This document shows, one piece after another, positions 38,517 through 53,500 of a stretch of 64,000 bases of DNA. The stretch's first letter is position 1; each line of letters starts with the position of its first letter. The DNA is from Cruorifilaria tuberocauda (lineage: Eukaryota > Nematoda > Chromadorea > Rhabditida > Onchocercidae). The notes under the pieces are model-generated. The model was not told the origin of the DNA, did no database searches, and was given only the letters and a program-made list of their open reading frames with translations. The DNA is taken from assembly GCA_013365365.1 (NCBI GenBank), contig JABVXU010000287.1, positions 1 to 64,000 of the forward strand, in the 5' to 3' direction. Position numbers and translations under genes: made by a program.

Positions 38517-41500
38517 GTAAGTTTACGAATTAAGTAATTTATTGTTGTTTTGTATCCAGCATCATTAAAGAAAGAAAACGAAAAATACTAGAATATATGT
38601 ATTTATTTATTATTTATTTACTTGTACTTTCATTTATATTTCATTATACTTTCTCTCAAAGAATTATCAGAAATTCAAAAAGCATAATTTTTATCAAGAT
38701 TTTAGCAGATCCCGATATCAAAAGTCGACCTTTATCATCATCATTATCCAGAATTTCAGCTTCACCATGTTCATTTCATCGAAGGTTAGTCTCCCTAGGC
38801 AATATCATTGGTTAATATAGTCACGCATAAATTTCCTTATTAATTGTCAGCTCACTCAAAATTAATTTTTGCATATTTGAAACAAAAATGCTTGGCTATA
38901 CAACACCTTCATATTGCAAGAGACTCTTCCTGAAATTTACTGTAATCAAGAAAAGATATCCGTAATGAAATCCCTAAAAACAAAAATTGTCAATTTAAAG
39001 AATGCATAGATGATAAGGACTCTCGAGGGAATGTGATTCAAGAAAAGTTTTTATCTTGAATTTCTTGAATTGAACGTCACATTGAATTGCACCACTATGC
39101 CACTAATATTAAACGTTCTCTTTTTTATAATTAAAAATTTATCCTTCTTAATTATGACAAATTATCTGAAATCATTTAAATGGAAAATTCCGTAATTATT
39201 AAATGAGTTAATTGATCGACGATCCCAAGATATCACCTGATTAGGCTGATACGTTTTTGTTGTTGCTTAGGAAAAAAATTAGCGCCCCTCAATTAATTAA
39301 TGCTCCAACAAGCAGTTTAAAATTATACCTCGTTATTTTGCTGTTTTGATAAAATCCTTTTAATTATTATGCTTTGATTAGATGTAAACTTATGGAATTG
39401 AAGAAAATTCTATCTCATACACTTTCATCAAACCAATTGAATCCTTCCCTCTCTTCACTTTTTTCATCTTCTTTCATTTTTATCAGTATTCAGACATCAA
39501 AGCTTGAAAATATGACAAAATGATTTTTTAATTTCTCTTTTCTGTTTTCCTTTTTCATTAAATTTTTAAAGCTTTACGATAAATACAATGGTAATTAAGG
39601 AATAAAATCAGCAAATAATTAGACATTTTGAAAAAAGGAATGACACGAAATATAAATTCAATTCATGTTGATTGACGCGTTTAGTACTCGTACTTGATAT
39701 TAATAAAACTTTTCACTTTTCCTAAGTTACTCCACAGTATTTCATTTTCTACTCAATGTAAATGAGACAAATAATGGAAGAGCTGTATCCTAAAACATCG
39801 TTTTATGAAACGAAGTAAATTAGTACTTTCGAAAAGCATACGTAACACATTCACTACGTTTCAAGCTTTCGATGTTAACTTCCATTACCTCTAATGGCAG
39901 TAAAATATATCTCTCTCTTCGTCTGTTTACGGAAGTCTGTCCATCTGCTTGCGCCATTTCTGACCATCATTTTTATCAGTTTCGATATCATAACTAAGTA
40001 GCCAAATCACTGTTTTATCTTACGTGTGAATGATATCATTTCTTTTTTTGTGGTTTTCATTCTCAAACTTATCAAATTCTCTTTCATTTTTCTCCAGGTT
40101 AATTGAAAAAATAAAGTTTTTAAATGGGATTCCCTCATTATTTGATTACTTTTTTATAAAGTAATTTACTCGTTCACATGTTTGCATACCTTTCGAGCTG
40201 ATTAAATGTTGTTACTCTTTCATCTATTAAAACGGAATTACTAAACGGAATATTTAATGAAAGTAATGGATTCCTTGTTTTTTAACTCAACAGGTTATTT
40301 GTTATTTTTTCATTTGTTTCCTTTGACTTCTCTATCAATCAAACTTTTTTCCTTTTTTCTTCATTATTTACTTGTCAATCAGTTCCAATGTAACAGATGG
40401 ATCATTGCAGAAAAATTTGAAAATGCTAAGCAAACATGCTTTAGCGCTTCTTTTAGCATCTTTGCTTTTGCTAATTTCCTACTTCATTTTACCTTTACTC
40501 CTTTTACAAGTAAATTATTGTTAAGTTTCATTAGATAATTTAGCATATCCTTCTCTTCCAAAACTTTCCTATTGACACAGTATCGCAAATTAAACAATGA
40601 CTTACTTTGTGAAGCTGATAGGACGGATTCTTGTTCACATCCTTTCTTTTTCTAGTCATTCTTATTCCTACTATTGATAGTTGTAAACTTTTTTTCGTAT
40701 TTACTCATTCTTTTATATTCGCAAATTTTTCTCTGTCAATTAGAATGATCAAATCGTACCTGTTTTTTGCAATTAATTAACTAATTTTTTTGTTTGCTTA
40801 ATTACAGGCTAAATTTTCATTACATTATCCTTATTCGCCACAAAATATTCGAAAAACTTTCATGAATGCTTTCTACTGCTATCAGCATTAACCGTATCCA
40901 AATAATCGTGATATATGTGACTACTAGCATCATGACGTGCATGTGCATGTGCATTCCATTGTTGCAAGTCGCACCGATCAGAAAAGCTTTAAATTAGTGA
41001 TAGTAATTTATTGTTGAAATCATTTCAATCTATTATTCTTATATCAAAAAGTAATTAAACTAAAATGAAAAAACAATATTTGTGCCAGATATCATTATGT
41101 GTGAATGAGAAGAAAGCATGCAATCCTCAAATATGAACATTTCTTTAGAAATATGCTTTAGCTATGTGGAATAGAATGAATCACTTCCATTGATTTGATC
41201 AATTTGATAAATTTTGATCGATTGAAGAATAAAAGCATGCGATGGCAAAATTTAAATAAATATTCAGAGAAAATGACAAGGAAGAAAGGATTTCAAAACG
41301 CTAAAACTAAACAAATGCATCGAATTCTCTCTGAAGCCAATATTTATATTTTCATTAACTGTAAATAAATTATTTTAATTTCATCTATCAATATGCATGC
41401 AATGTATTAATTAGCTTAAAAGGATATCGAAGAATTGCTGGGAATGAAAGGAAGAAATAATTTAGAAAGAAAAAATAAATAACTTTCACCGATTACAGAC

Positions 41501-44500
41501 TTGTAGCTATAAAACTCTTCAATTAATAATTTTCAAAAGCCTTCTTAACTCTTTTCTGTCTTTCTTGTTTTAACAATCAGCTTAGGAAAGCTCTCTCACC
41601 AATACATTTCAAAACGAACTAAGTTTTTCTATCAAAAACCGAACGAATTCAAATGATAAGATATAATCTTGTTTTCTCTAAATACTATAACTATTTTTAA
41701 TTCATCAATTTTAATTTTTGTTCATAAATTTTATTCTTTCAGAATTTGTAATTTTTTATTAATAAATTTGCAAGCAATCGATAGAATAAAATGACTTTAG
41801 TTAGTTGGAAAACAAAAGTGAAATCGTTCTTTTCTTTTTTTGCCAAGAAAAACTTTTGTTAATAGCACTGATTAATTTGGAAGCATTTAATTATTGATTA
41901 TTTCGGCGAAAAAAACCTTTTTCACTAAACCACTCGATTTCCATTATGTAAAATGATTAGCTGAGAAAGAAATTAACCTCTAATTAAATTTTACAACTTA
42001 AGTTTGAGCAGCAATGATTCGGTCGATAATTTGAAATTTCCGCTCGAATCTTGCTTTTTATTTTTATTTGTTATTACAATCATTCATCAAAGATTCCTTT
42101 GAGTCACTAAATCCTTTACAAGGGTGTAATGAGTAATAATAATTATTATTATTTAGTACTTAATATCATTCATATTACTGATAATTTCGAGATTGGATTA
42201 GTTAATCGCTGGGAAACAATGAGTATTACTCTTGAAAATGATTCACAATGAATTTTTAAAGCCTTTTTTAATGTAGTGGTTAAGAGATGTTTAAAACTAA
42301 AGTAAGAAATGTTCAAATTAAAAAAATCATTTCATTTAGTGAACGAAAATTATTTCCTTTTTTCTTTTCCATAAAAACTACTTTTCACGCATATTTTAAC
42401 AGCTGAAATTTAATTGGATGAATTGATTTCTAAATTTTTTTTAAATAAAAAAGACTAAAAAGTAATTTCTGAATATAACTTAGTTGCTAAGAATTCTCTT
42501 AACATTATTCTGCTTGCCCTCAAATGTTTGCATTTGTGTTTTTAATAAAAATTTCTAATAAAAAAATCATTGATTGAGAAAACAATTTTAACTGATTGCT
42601 GATTGCTTTCTATCGGATAAATGATATAGTTGAAAAAGTAAGTGATGGAACGTTGAAATGTCGCAGCTTGAATAAATGTACAATTTAAAATTTATAGAAA
42701 TTTGCCGTTTAAAGTTTGTTCATTGTTCTATCTGGATGATATCATGTGAATTCAAAATACATGTTTTATTTGAATAATATCATGCAAAAATATTGAAATT
42801 TTTGAAAATTTTTAATTGGCATAATTCTTTCTAAATATTCAAATATCTTGAAAAAGCATAATTTCATTTTAGATCAAATGAAAGAAAATTTTCTTCTTTT
42901 TTCTTTTCCTTTAAATTAAATCCTTCCTGAAAACAGTTCCTGTTCTCTATGTATTCTAAAATCACCCTCAATACTGCTTTGCGAATTTTCGAAACGTTCA
43001 CATTAATAATTAATCAATTATATGAATAATTCAAGTTTTATATCATTTCGTTGTTTTAATTCAATGAATTTAAACATACGAATATAAATTCAATTAATTC
43101 AAATTCATTTCATATTTTATTTCATTTTCATTAAAAAACCATAAATGGTTCATAACCTCAATTTTCTTAAGCTAAAAAGTAACTTTATTGCTAGTTAATG
43201 TCTATCATTACTTTATATTTATATAAATACGATATTTACATATCAATTCAATGGTTCATAATATTTTGCTTTGCGTTTTATGGAAGCTCCCAACTTCTTG
43301 CTTTCAATGTTACAAAAAATACAGTTGCAAATATATTGCAACTGTATTTTTTGAATTCATCAAGCTTATACAATCAGTTAAATAGAAGGTTATAAAATCA
43401 TGACTTTTGACCTTTGTTTGATCCTAATTATAGTTATTATCGATGGAAAGTTCATTTTAATTTAAAAAAAAGAATGATCTTGATTATCAAATACTGTCAC
43501 ATAGAACAAATACTGTCACAAACAATGATTGATCTCAAAGGAAGTACAAAGTAATTAATTTATAAGTAATGCTAAATTTTCTTTTCGATACACCAGCAAC
43601 CTATAATTTACTGAGACGGGCTAGGAAACGAAGAAATTTGCATACGCTACCTTTGATTCCTTTATTAATTTTGATTTGTTAATTGAATCTTTATCCCTTC
43701 TATTTTCCACTGACTTTTGACCTCATCCAATCAGCTATACATTTAATTATTAGTTAGAACAGCTTTGATTAGATAGGCTACGCAACTCTTTCACTTAATC
43801 AATTAAAGTAAATCTAAACTTTTGAAAATAATCTTTTTAAATTCTTAATGGAATGCTGTAATCGTTGTTTATTGATAAATAATTCATTGATTTCATTCCA
43901 TTCTTTTTCATTTCACATGTGCATGTTTCGCACGAAACACGCAAATCAATTTTGCAAACAACATTGCACTCAGCTATATTACATTTTCATTGTTTGATGA
44001 CTGGTTGAAAAAGTTTTTTCAATCCATTGTTTTCATCGGTAAAAGCTGAAAATTAAAAAAGTATGTAATAAAATAGCGTAAGCGTGATAAAGCTTTCATC
44101 GAAATATTTTATAGTGTGATTTATAGCAAATTACATCACTTCATCACTTCACTGTATAACTTATATCCACTTTAAATATTTGAAATAACTACGATATTAC
44201 GGATCATTTTCACCTAATTTGTGTCGTGGTGAAATAATTTTATAAATCGTTCCTGCCAAATTCATTTTCAACCTTGGTAATTCGAAAAAAGAAAAGAACG
44301 GAATTGTAGGACGCAGCAAGGAATATCAGCGATGCCTGTGTATGGTCCGGACGGTCGAACACTACAGAAAGGTGCAACGGTAACAAATTCATCACCACGG
44401 AATAGCACCACGTACGCTCATTAATGCATTTATGTCTTTGCATTAATTAAAAATTATACTAAAATCGACACTGTTAAACTATACTTACCACTAATACCTC

Positions 44501-47500
44501 ACTTATTATTCTAGCATTATTCTTTATTTAAATTTCGCAGTTTCCATTTGTTAGAAATTTTTCGTTAATTAATCTTTCAAGAATACGGATTATTTCTAAC
44601 TGATAATAACACTTAAATAAATTTGAAAGTAGTACATTATATTAATTAATAAATAAATTTGTTTATAATAAATTGTTGTATGTAGAAATCTGTTGTGGCT
44701 TTTGCACAGCCCAGTTATCATAAATTTAAGCTTCATTTGCTTTTTCCTTTGCTTATTTAAAAATATCGAAAAATAAAAATGCCTCAAAAAAATTTACTCC
44801 TTTACTTTCGATTCTACAACATCATGATTTCGTTCCATCTTCATTTCCATTTTTCGTGCTCACATAATATGCATGAGAAGAATTGTTTAAAGCCTAAGTA
44901 TGGAATATTACTGATCAGAAATCGGTCTGCTCAAAATTCTTGCATTTAATGTTAAATAAAAACGAATAACAAATAAAGTTTTATCATTTAACTCAAGTAA
45001 ATGAAATTGAGAGGAGTACTGTACATAAGTGATAAGAAAGTTTCAAAAATAAATATTTAATGCCTTCGCGGAATTTTGAGTATTCACCATGAAGCCACAG
45101 TATCATATTACTTTCTTTTAAATAAATTCGTTAAGAATTGCAAAAATATATTTATCTCTTTGTTTTATATATCTTCTCAGATAAATTTCACTTCAATTTT
45201 GTTCTGTTTTTCAGCTATGATATCAGTCAATTTGATAAGCGTTGTGGGAGAAGTTGCGATTTCTTGGCAAAATCGCACAACGATGAAATGCGACTATTTA
45301 ACAATCCTATTGCTCAGGTAGAATAATGAAAAAGACTTTTTGTTAGTAAAATTTAGACTGAACTGCAATATTTCAATTCTTATCTAATGTTAGCATTACT
45401 GATGAATACTTCAAGTAATAATAACTTAAGTTTTCATATTTATTTATTGTCTGAGGAAACAGACAATTGTATGTCAAAATACATCGATCTTGTATTTCCC
45501 GAATAGAACTGACTACTCTTAGCTTTCGGTATTGAGAAACGATCAGTGAAGACAAGCGGCTGTGCTAATAACTAGGAGATTCGGTAAACTTTTACGATGG
45601 CCTTCTTTATTAGTGGACCACAATCTTCTGCTTAATTAATTGTTATTGGTGGAAGTTAATTAATTAATATCAGTTAACTAAGAATTACATCCCATCTTTT
45701 ATGAAAACTTCTGAGGAGAAGAGAAAACAGAAAGCTCACTCCATCGCTGAGATAGATAGCTCTTGTCTTTTACACAATTTTTTTAAAAAAGTTGTCATGT
45801 CACAAAAAAGACTTAAATTTAGAAAATTAAAAAACAGATTTGTTATCTGTCTTCCCCCCTCAACATTTCTTGTCCTTCTCTCTTTCTCTCTCCCTCACTT
45901 TATCATATTATCAATAGTTATGGATCGGGAATTTGAGATAAGCGTCTAATTTACCAAATGTTTAATGTTTGATGCTTTACGATCAATTGAGTTTGAAGTG
46001 TTTATTCTTCGTTAGCTATTGAATTTAACAATATCCACCTAGTTGAAACAATCTGAATGAATAATTTTAGAAAAACGCTTCATGGAAAGCCATCATTCTA
46101 ATCAGTTCGCTTTTTAACTAATTATATCTTTCTACTAAGTTAGCGAGACAGATCATCTAACTGAATTCATTAATGTTTTGAAATTTTGTAAGGAAAAGTT
46201 AAAAATAAAAATCAATGGAAATCTATTTATTTCAGTTTTGTTCTAAATTTAAACAGTGAAGAAGGTCGTATAAAGGAATTATAACGATAAGATAATTAAA
46301 AGCTTTGAAAAATTACGAAATATTTCAAAATCAATAAGCTATCGATTGTATTTTTACTTATTGCTTATTCAAGAACAAATTAGTTCACTACTTTAGTCAT
46401 TCGGTCTTAAGAAGTAATTAAATTTTATTAACTTTGCTTAAACTAAAGCAAACGGAAAAGTCAAACTAACAAATAACATTCGAAAAACATTTTTCCATTC
46501 TTTTTCCTTGCAGCAATTAAAAATTAATGTTTTTCTCGATGAATTTCGACAAATTTAATTCCTTCGGTTCCTCTCTTTCTTTTCTATTTCAAAGCACCGA
46601 TCGTTACTTGCAAATTTCTCAAACAAAAATATTTCTCTTTCTATTCCCTTCCTTTACATTTTACATCGTTTATGTAGTAATAACTGGCAGGAGATTTTGA
46701 TCAAATTTGCTTTTGTCTAATTTATTTGCTATGCTTATAATTAGCTAACGAAAAGCACGCAAATAAAAAACTCGTTTGATTTTTAATTCAGCATTCTCTT
46801 TATTAATCGGAATGAGTAAAATTGTTAACTGAAATATTAAGCAGATACCTTTTATTTCTTCACAGGTGTTTTTTATCTTGCCTACTTTTCTTCATGTAAT
46901 TTTTTTATATGAGAGAATAGCTTTACATATTTACAAGTTTTTTTAATTTTACATAAAACAGTTTTAGATTTTTTCGCACCAATTTTTCTGAATTTCACTT
47001 CCAAAGTCAATGAAAATGTAATAGTTTTCGAATTTCTGATATTCACCTATCACGGTGATAAAAAATTTGCCAATAAATTAGTCTAATTATTGATCGACTA
47101 ATTAGATTTACTTACCTATCAAACCCTTCCGCTACTTCATCCCGATAATGGGAATATTTCCCAGAATAACGGAAATTCGCCATCAAATTAGAAAAGTGAA
47201 AGGTATTTCAACAAATTTTGCATTTTTCGTTTCTCATTAGCTTCAGCTCTTACTGCTTTAATTATTCGTACAGCAAACAATTAAAGAATAAAATTTCATT
47301 ATAGCTTTAATATATATATGTATTTGATTTAATGTTAAAAAATTTTAATTTTTGCACAAGTTGCTTTACGAAAAATTTCCAAAATTATGCCTAATTTTAG
47401 GTTAGCTCAGATATCCTACGCATCAGCGGATACACAAATCAATTCAAATCGCTATTGACATCGACATCGAGGTCTGCGTTGCGTCGAGAATCTGGTCCTG

Positions 47501-50500
47501 AGGCACTTTTACAGGAATTGGATGAAAGTCAAGGTAGGAATCCATCATTTTCACTTATAGGAAAGGTGAAGGACAGTTGTTATGCCATTTTCACTTATTT
47601 ATTAAATATGTTTTATTAAACTTAGCAAATTTTGCGAAGTAGAATTAAAATGTGTTGAAAGATTGAGAGTAAAGTTTGATGTATTATTTTCACAAAAGTT
47701 TGTTGCCTCATTTGATTCACCCTAAATATTTTTGCATATTTTTACCTGTTAGTCTCAATTTGAAAAGGTCAAAAATCATTCATGAAGATTTACATTCTAA
47801 AAAACATAGCTGAAATGCTATTAGCTACAAAAATCGCTGAATTTATAATTAATCACTTCAACTGTTATGTGCCATTTAATCATCAATTATTTAATGAACA
47901 TTGTTAGAAATACTGTATCTTATAGTATTTAATTATTCGAAAATGTGTCGATAAATGCCAGTATTTATCTGAAATCACGAAATCAATCAGTTATTCATTA
48001 TATATTAATTGCCAGCACTTCCACTTCAGGCTAATGAATGAGAAAATTCCTTCCTCTTTGTTTCTCAACTATAACTTTTCTCAAACTTCTAAAAGACGAT
48101 TATAAAATTTTCGCTAATATCAATCATTTTTATCTGATTGATTGAATTTTGCAAGATAATATGCTAATTACAAACTGGAATAAGCATATTTCGCATGTCT
48201 ACACTGATTATTATTACTGCAATCGTCATTATCTTTACTTTAAAAAACATAATTGCAAATTATTTAAAATAGTAATGTGGTTATAAATTTGTGAAACAAT
48301 AATAATTTCTGTCATCCTTATCACAAAAAATATATTCGTCAAACAATTTTTACATGTTAGTGTTTGAACAGAGTGTTATTTAAAAGTATAAGTTTGAGAA
48401 AGTAATCACTTCAACATTTCCAACAAATATCTCATAAATCACACATCTAATCATGATTATGCCACTTTCTTTTCTTCATTTTAATCCTTCTTCTCTTCCA
48501 TTATCTTTTCTTTTCTTATAGTTTAATAATTTCATAAAGTTGAAATGATAATTTTTCATCCTGGAATAGTAATCTTCTTTATTTAAGCTCTTTTCATGAA
48601 AAAAAAGTTTTGGCAATAGTTTTGAATAATTGTTGGCATGACATATGTGGCATTTCTTGTTTCTTTTCATTTGAGACAGAAGTCTTTTCTTCTTTTGAAT
48701 GGATTTTTATTTTTTGCTATATATATTTTCTATGCTAATTTACTCTAAATATATCTGTAATGAAGTGAATATGACAGTGATATCAGTCAAAGTTCTATCA
48801 TAAATTGATCAAGAGATTAAATATGTAGTATTATTGATTAGATTAGAAAAATCAAGCAGTCCGAATCAATCAGCACAAAACATTTTGTTGATTTATATGG
48901 GATGAACTGACAAAGTTCTGATTTTCTGATTTTGATTTTGATTTTTTGTTTCTGTTTTTGTTCTATTCTTGATTTTGATTTTATTTTGGCGAAGGAAGAT
49001 ATCATATGAGACGTGACGGGCGTGAACGGAAGTGATGTTCAACCATACTTAATTATCATAATTTATAAATGATGAATCAAAGTATATAAACCTCAGAAGG
49101 TTTATATATTTTGGAAATGTTTGTTTATGAAGCGTACTTTATAATGCAAAGCTCGTGAAGAAAGATAGGAAGAAAACATGACTTTTAATATTCTACATAA
49201 TTTCATGAAATTTTAACTGGAGGAAAATTCCTGAAGCATGCTTATCAATGTCCCGCTTAAAGTACAAGCGGTCCTCTTTCCTTCCTTTTCTTCTTTCTTT
49301 CAATTACAAACTTCCGTCTTTTGTGTGATTCTTTCCACACATAAAACGAAGACATTGATTGCTTGAGCCGTTAAATTAGTATGCAGCTAGCATTTCCAGT
49401 AATTTCCTGTTTATTCTCATACTGTTTTTCTTTCATGCTAACTTCCTAGCAATGCTAACCGGAAAGCATTCAGCAATTTACTCTTCCAAGGAGAAAGGAA
49501 CGAATTGGTGAAGCAGTCATGCACGGTCAACCATGATTTATAATAAAATTTAAAGATAAATTTTAAATCTCTTTGTCCTATTAAATCTTGAAAGAAATTA
49601 ATGGAAAAATTCCAGGAAGACGTAAATAGTTTCTGTTTCTAAATCTTTCTGATTGAATTTTTCCTTTTCGATAAATATTAGATAACGGAACTTTTCTTAC
49701 AACGGAAACTTCAACTCCGAAAACGGAATATTCTAATAGTTCAAACACACAGGAAACGGAGTTTTCATTGAAGCGAAACATTTCCCGTCAAAATATCAGA
49801 AAAGAGAGGAAATTTTATTTACTAATCACTTCCATTGTTTCTTAGCAATCTTTTGACACAACTTCCATTTGTTTTATATTCAATTGTTTCGCCGATTGTT
49901 ATACACTTATAATGTTTGCAAATAACTGTCGACTTTTTCTTTACGCCTTCCCTAGAAAGCTTTCAGGTCTTTTTGCACTCAAGTGGAAAAACGTCTTTCC
50001 AACGAAATCTTCCATGACTTACCTCAAAAATCAACTCTAAAGATTTGAAAATACTAGATTGTTTATATGTTGCACACTATTATTTTAAATTCAAATTTAT
50101 TGGAAGTTAACTTATTGTTTTTGTAGTTTCCTTTTTCCACTTTTTTGCTCTTCACTTCATTCAAATTCAGTTCCTATTTATTTGAATCTACATAATGCCT
50201 CATTAATCATATTTTCTCTGATAACTTCAACGTCATGCTGCACTTGTGAAATATTCCTTTTCATGATATCACTATGAGGAGAGGTCAAGAATTTCATCCT
50301 TTTCCACGTTTCTATAGAAGTCAACGAACACCACTCACAGAGTTGTACATGTAGGATGATAAGTCGATTACTATATGGATTGATTAGCAAAGCACCAAAC
50401 CTAAGCTTTATCAGTGTGATTGCAACTTATCTCGTGGCGCGAAATTCACGTTGCGTGTCGATAATATAGCAAATCATATATTATTCGATTTGAAAAGTGT

Positions 50501-53500
50501 ACAGAAAAAAGAGAAATGATTTTTACAAATGCAAAAATAGAAGCAATGTCTGAATATTTCAAAATTAAATCAAACTTATGTTTGGCATAGCTTTGCGCTA
50601 TGTATCAACTTGAATAGATAATTGATAACAAATTACCATTGTACAGGTCAGAAAATGTTAGAGTTAAGTAAGGCGATGATAAAGTAAACGCGTAGAATAA
50701 AAGTGATCCAAAGTTTATTTTTCTAGATGAATATCGAAATGGTGGTATACGCTTTGATACAAGCGTTGAAAAACACGATTCAAAACGAGGAGGAAGTACC
50801 GCAGTGAGGGTAGTAAAGAGACGACAAAGTGGTTACGGAATTGCCATCAGCAGGTGATACACTTTAATTGAAGTTTAAGGAGTGAGATTTCAGTTTTAAC
50901 AGATTTCAAATCAGTTTGAAACTAAAACGTTAATACAAAAGTGCTGATTAGCATAGTCTTGGTGATGATCATAGTGGCGATCTTCATAATAAATAAATGC
51001 ATTTCAATATCAGTATTCATTCTTCTACTAACTGATAATAGTGATGAAAATAATTATTATTAATCATTGAAAATAATCGTTGTATTATTGATTGTGAAAT
51101 TTAAATAGTGATACTATTGCTTTAATTAAGCAAGGAATGATAGGAATAGAAAGAAACATCACTGGAAGAATAATGCTGTTTGATAGCATGTAGTTAGTAA
51201 AGATGACGTGGACAGTGATAAGGTAATGATATTGGTATTGTTGAATCGTTGATGACAATGACGACCGTTTATTTCATGAGAAAAAAATTAAGTAAGTGGC
51301 CATTTCAGATGTTTTTTATATTTGCAAGCGAGAATGCTCAGTAGAATGAACTGAGATTTGAATTTAAGTTCAGTTTCGTTGATTTATTCATACTTTATCA
51401 ATTGATTTGCTGCATTTAGATAGGTAAGAGTGGTAAATGCGCTTGCCTTGTAATTAATTCAAAAAAGATCCTTATCAGTAGAAAAATTAAATAAAAACAA
51501 CTTTGATATTTGCTTAGTATGAATAATAAGTAAACCGAATAATAGTAATAATCTTAACTTTAATCCTGTTTCAAATGCTGTTCAATAGAGAATCATGTAA
51601 AACGATGTCTTACATCCCCTTTACTACTTCAATATCTTATTATTGCTAATTAAATATGCGCATTCTAAAGGAGGAAAATGAAAACAAATTGGAACGATTT
51701 ATAGGCTATATGATAAGTATAATATAGCAGAAAGTTTTCTCTTACCCGATATTTTGCTTTCTTTTTATTTTTGACACACAAACAAAGCTTCAGCTTCTTT
51801 TCTCATTTTTTCCACTTTAAATGCATAATTTAATATATTGGAATTTTTTTCGAATTCAGTTACATTAGTTTCATTAGTTTGATTTGCAATAGTTTTGCAA
51901 TTGAAGATCGATCGAGATTGATTAATGATATTAGCAAAAGCAACTGATACTAAGTAAAAAAGAAACATTGAAATCAAACATTGTTTCAGTCATATCTTTA
52001 GCATTTCTTTCTTCAAGTTTAATTTTTCCTTTTTAATATGGCTTATCAAGAATGAAAAACTTTCGAATATTTCGAAATATTTAAAATTTGAAGCGATAAT
52101 ACAAGTACTTTATTTGAATCATCAATTTTCATTTTGTTATTCTTTTGTTATCGATATATCAACCTCAACGCGATTCATCAATCTTCATTCATTTAATTGA
52201 TTATCAGTTCTGATACGATATGATGCTTAATTGAAATAAGTGTTGGGTTTGACATTTGAGTTTGATACTTTGTTTTTCAATCTTGCAATTTTGATTGAAT
52301 TACTTCGTAATTTTCCCTTAGCCTTTTTCCTTATAGTTATTTTGGACAACCTTTTAAAGCAATCAAGTTGGAATGAACCTTTAAAATTATGTTTTTTTAA
52401 GATCATAAAATTATATGATTTTGCAAGTTTAAAATTAGATTAACTTAATAGAAATGATTTTGATTTTAACCAAGGATTTCAAATTATATTTTCTCTTGTT
52501 TTAAACATTCAATAATTTAACTAAAGTAAAAGTTTTCGTAACTCTCAGCAAATTCTTGATTACCTGATTCACTCCACATGCATTTTCTCATTTAACTCGC
52601 TTTTTGTACTATTTCTCTCTCTTTCACTCTTTCTTTGAAATAATTTAACTAAAGAAATACCTTCATTGGTTTAAACAAAGAACACATCTTATTTCCTTCC
52701 TCCTCACTTCCCTTCAAAATCAGCTAATTTCATTGAAAGCAAAGAAGTTTGAATACAATTAGTTGTCATAGAAACAATTCCTTCAAGCTACATCACAGCA
52801 AAAGTTCGATATTACTTCAATCCATCCATTCACTGTACATCGAAATTCATCGCAGAAAAAGGAAGAAGCACAACTTCACTCATTTGTAATTTATCCAATC
52901 AACAAATATTCACAGAATTAAACTATTCGAAGGAAAGAAAGAATAAATTATAACAAAAATTATCTCTACCCAATTCTCATTGATTTCATGGAATGATAGC
53001 AGGGATATTATCAGGATTAATTATTCTTTAATTCCATTTCAATAGGAGAAATGCTATCAATGAAAAGCATTTGCTAACATTTTTCAAATTTTAACGTTGT
53101 ACTAATAGTAGGAAGAAATGAAATCATTTCGAGGAAAGACAGAAGAAAGTGAAAAGTCATAGAGTTAATTATTAAACAATATTATGGCTAAAACAAAAAA
53201 GAGATGTCAGTTTCATTCTCTTTTCTTTAGTTCTGCACTTTATATAAGCTTTGAACGCCTTTTAATCCATGCAAAGTATTATTGAAAGAGTATTTTGTTC
53301 TCTTCCTGTTCGCTTTCTCTTCCATCTAATTTAATTCGTATGAATTGGAACTTTTTCCGATTATCCGATTTTCCACAAAAGCAATTTAAACGTAATTAGG
53401 CGGAAATGTAACATCACTTTAAACATTACCAGCCGGAAATATTGTAAAATTTTAGATATTATTAGAGGAAGTGCGGCTCCATTTTCGATATAATTAAATG

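Larger units (their letters stand above)
38785..45214 (+). other. large intron 2 of the K+ channel gene
   Basis: About 6.4 kb of AT-rich DNA. It contains a perfect 18-bp hairpin (43,313-43,353), a short direct repeat of CAAATACTGTCACA near 43,490-43,515 and a candidate cassette exon at 44,310-44,411. No second gene was recognised inside. Confidence 0.65.
47534..50726 (+). other. intron 4 of the K+ channel gene
   Basis: About 3.2 kb. Holds a GATTTT-type repeat (about 48,918-48,980) and a 16-bp hairpin (49,078-49,113). No exon-like segment was recognised. Confidence 0.65.

Noticed and set aside
45701..45949. 82-codon plus-strand frame as an alternative first exon of the channel
   Set aside because: Lys-rich start but no donor in a phase that joins exon 4, and a hydrophobic pyrimidine-derived end.
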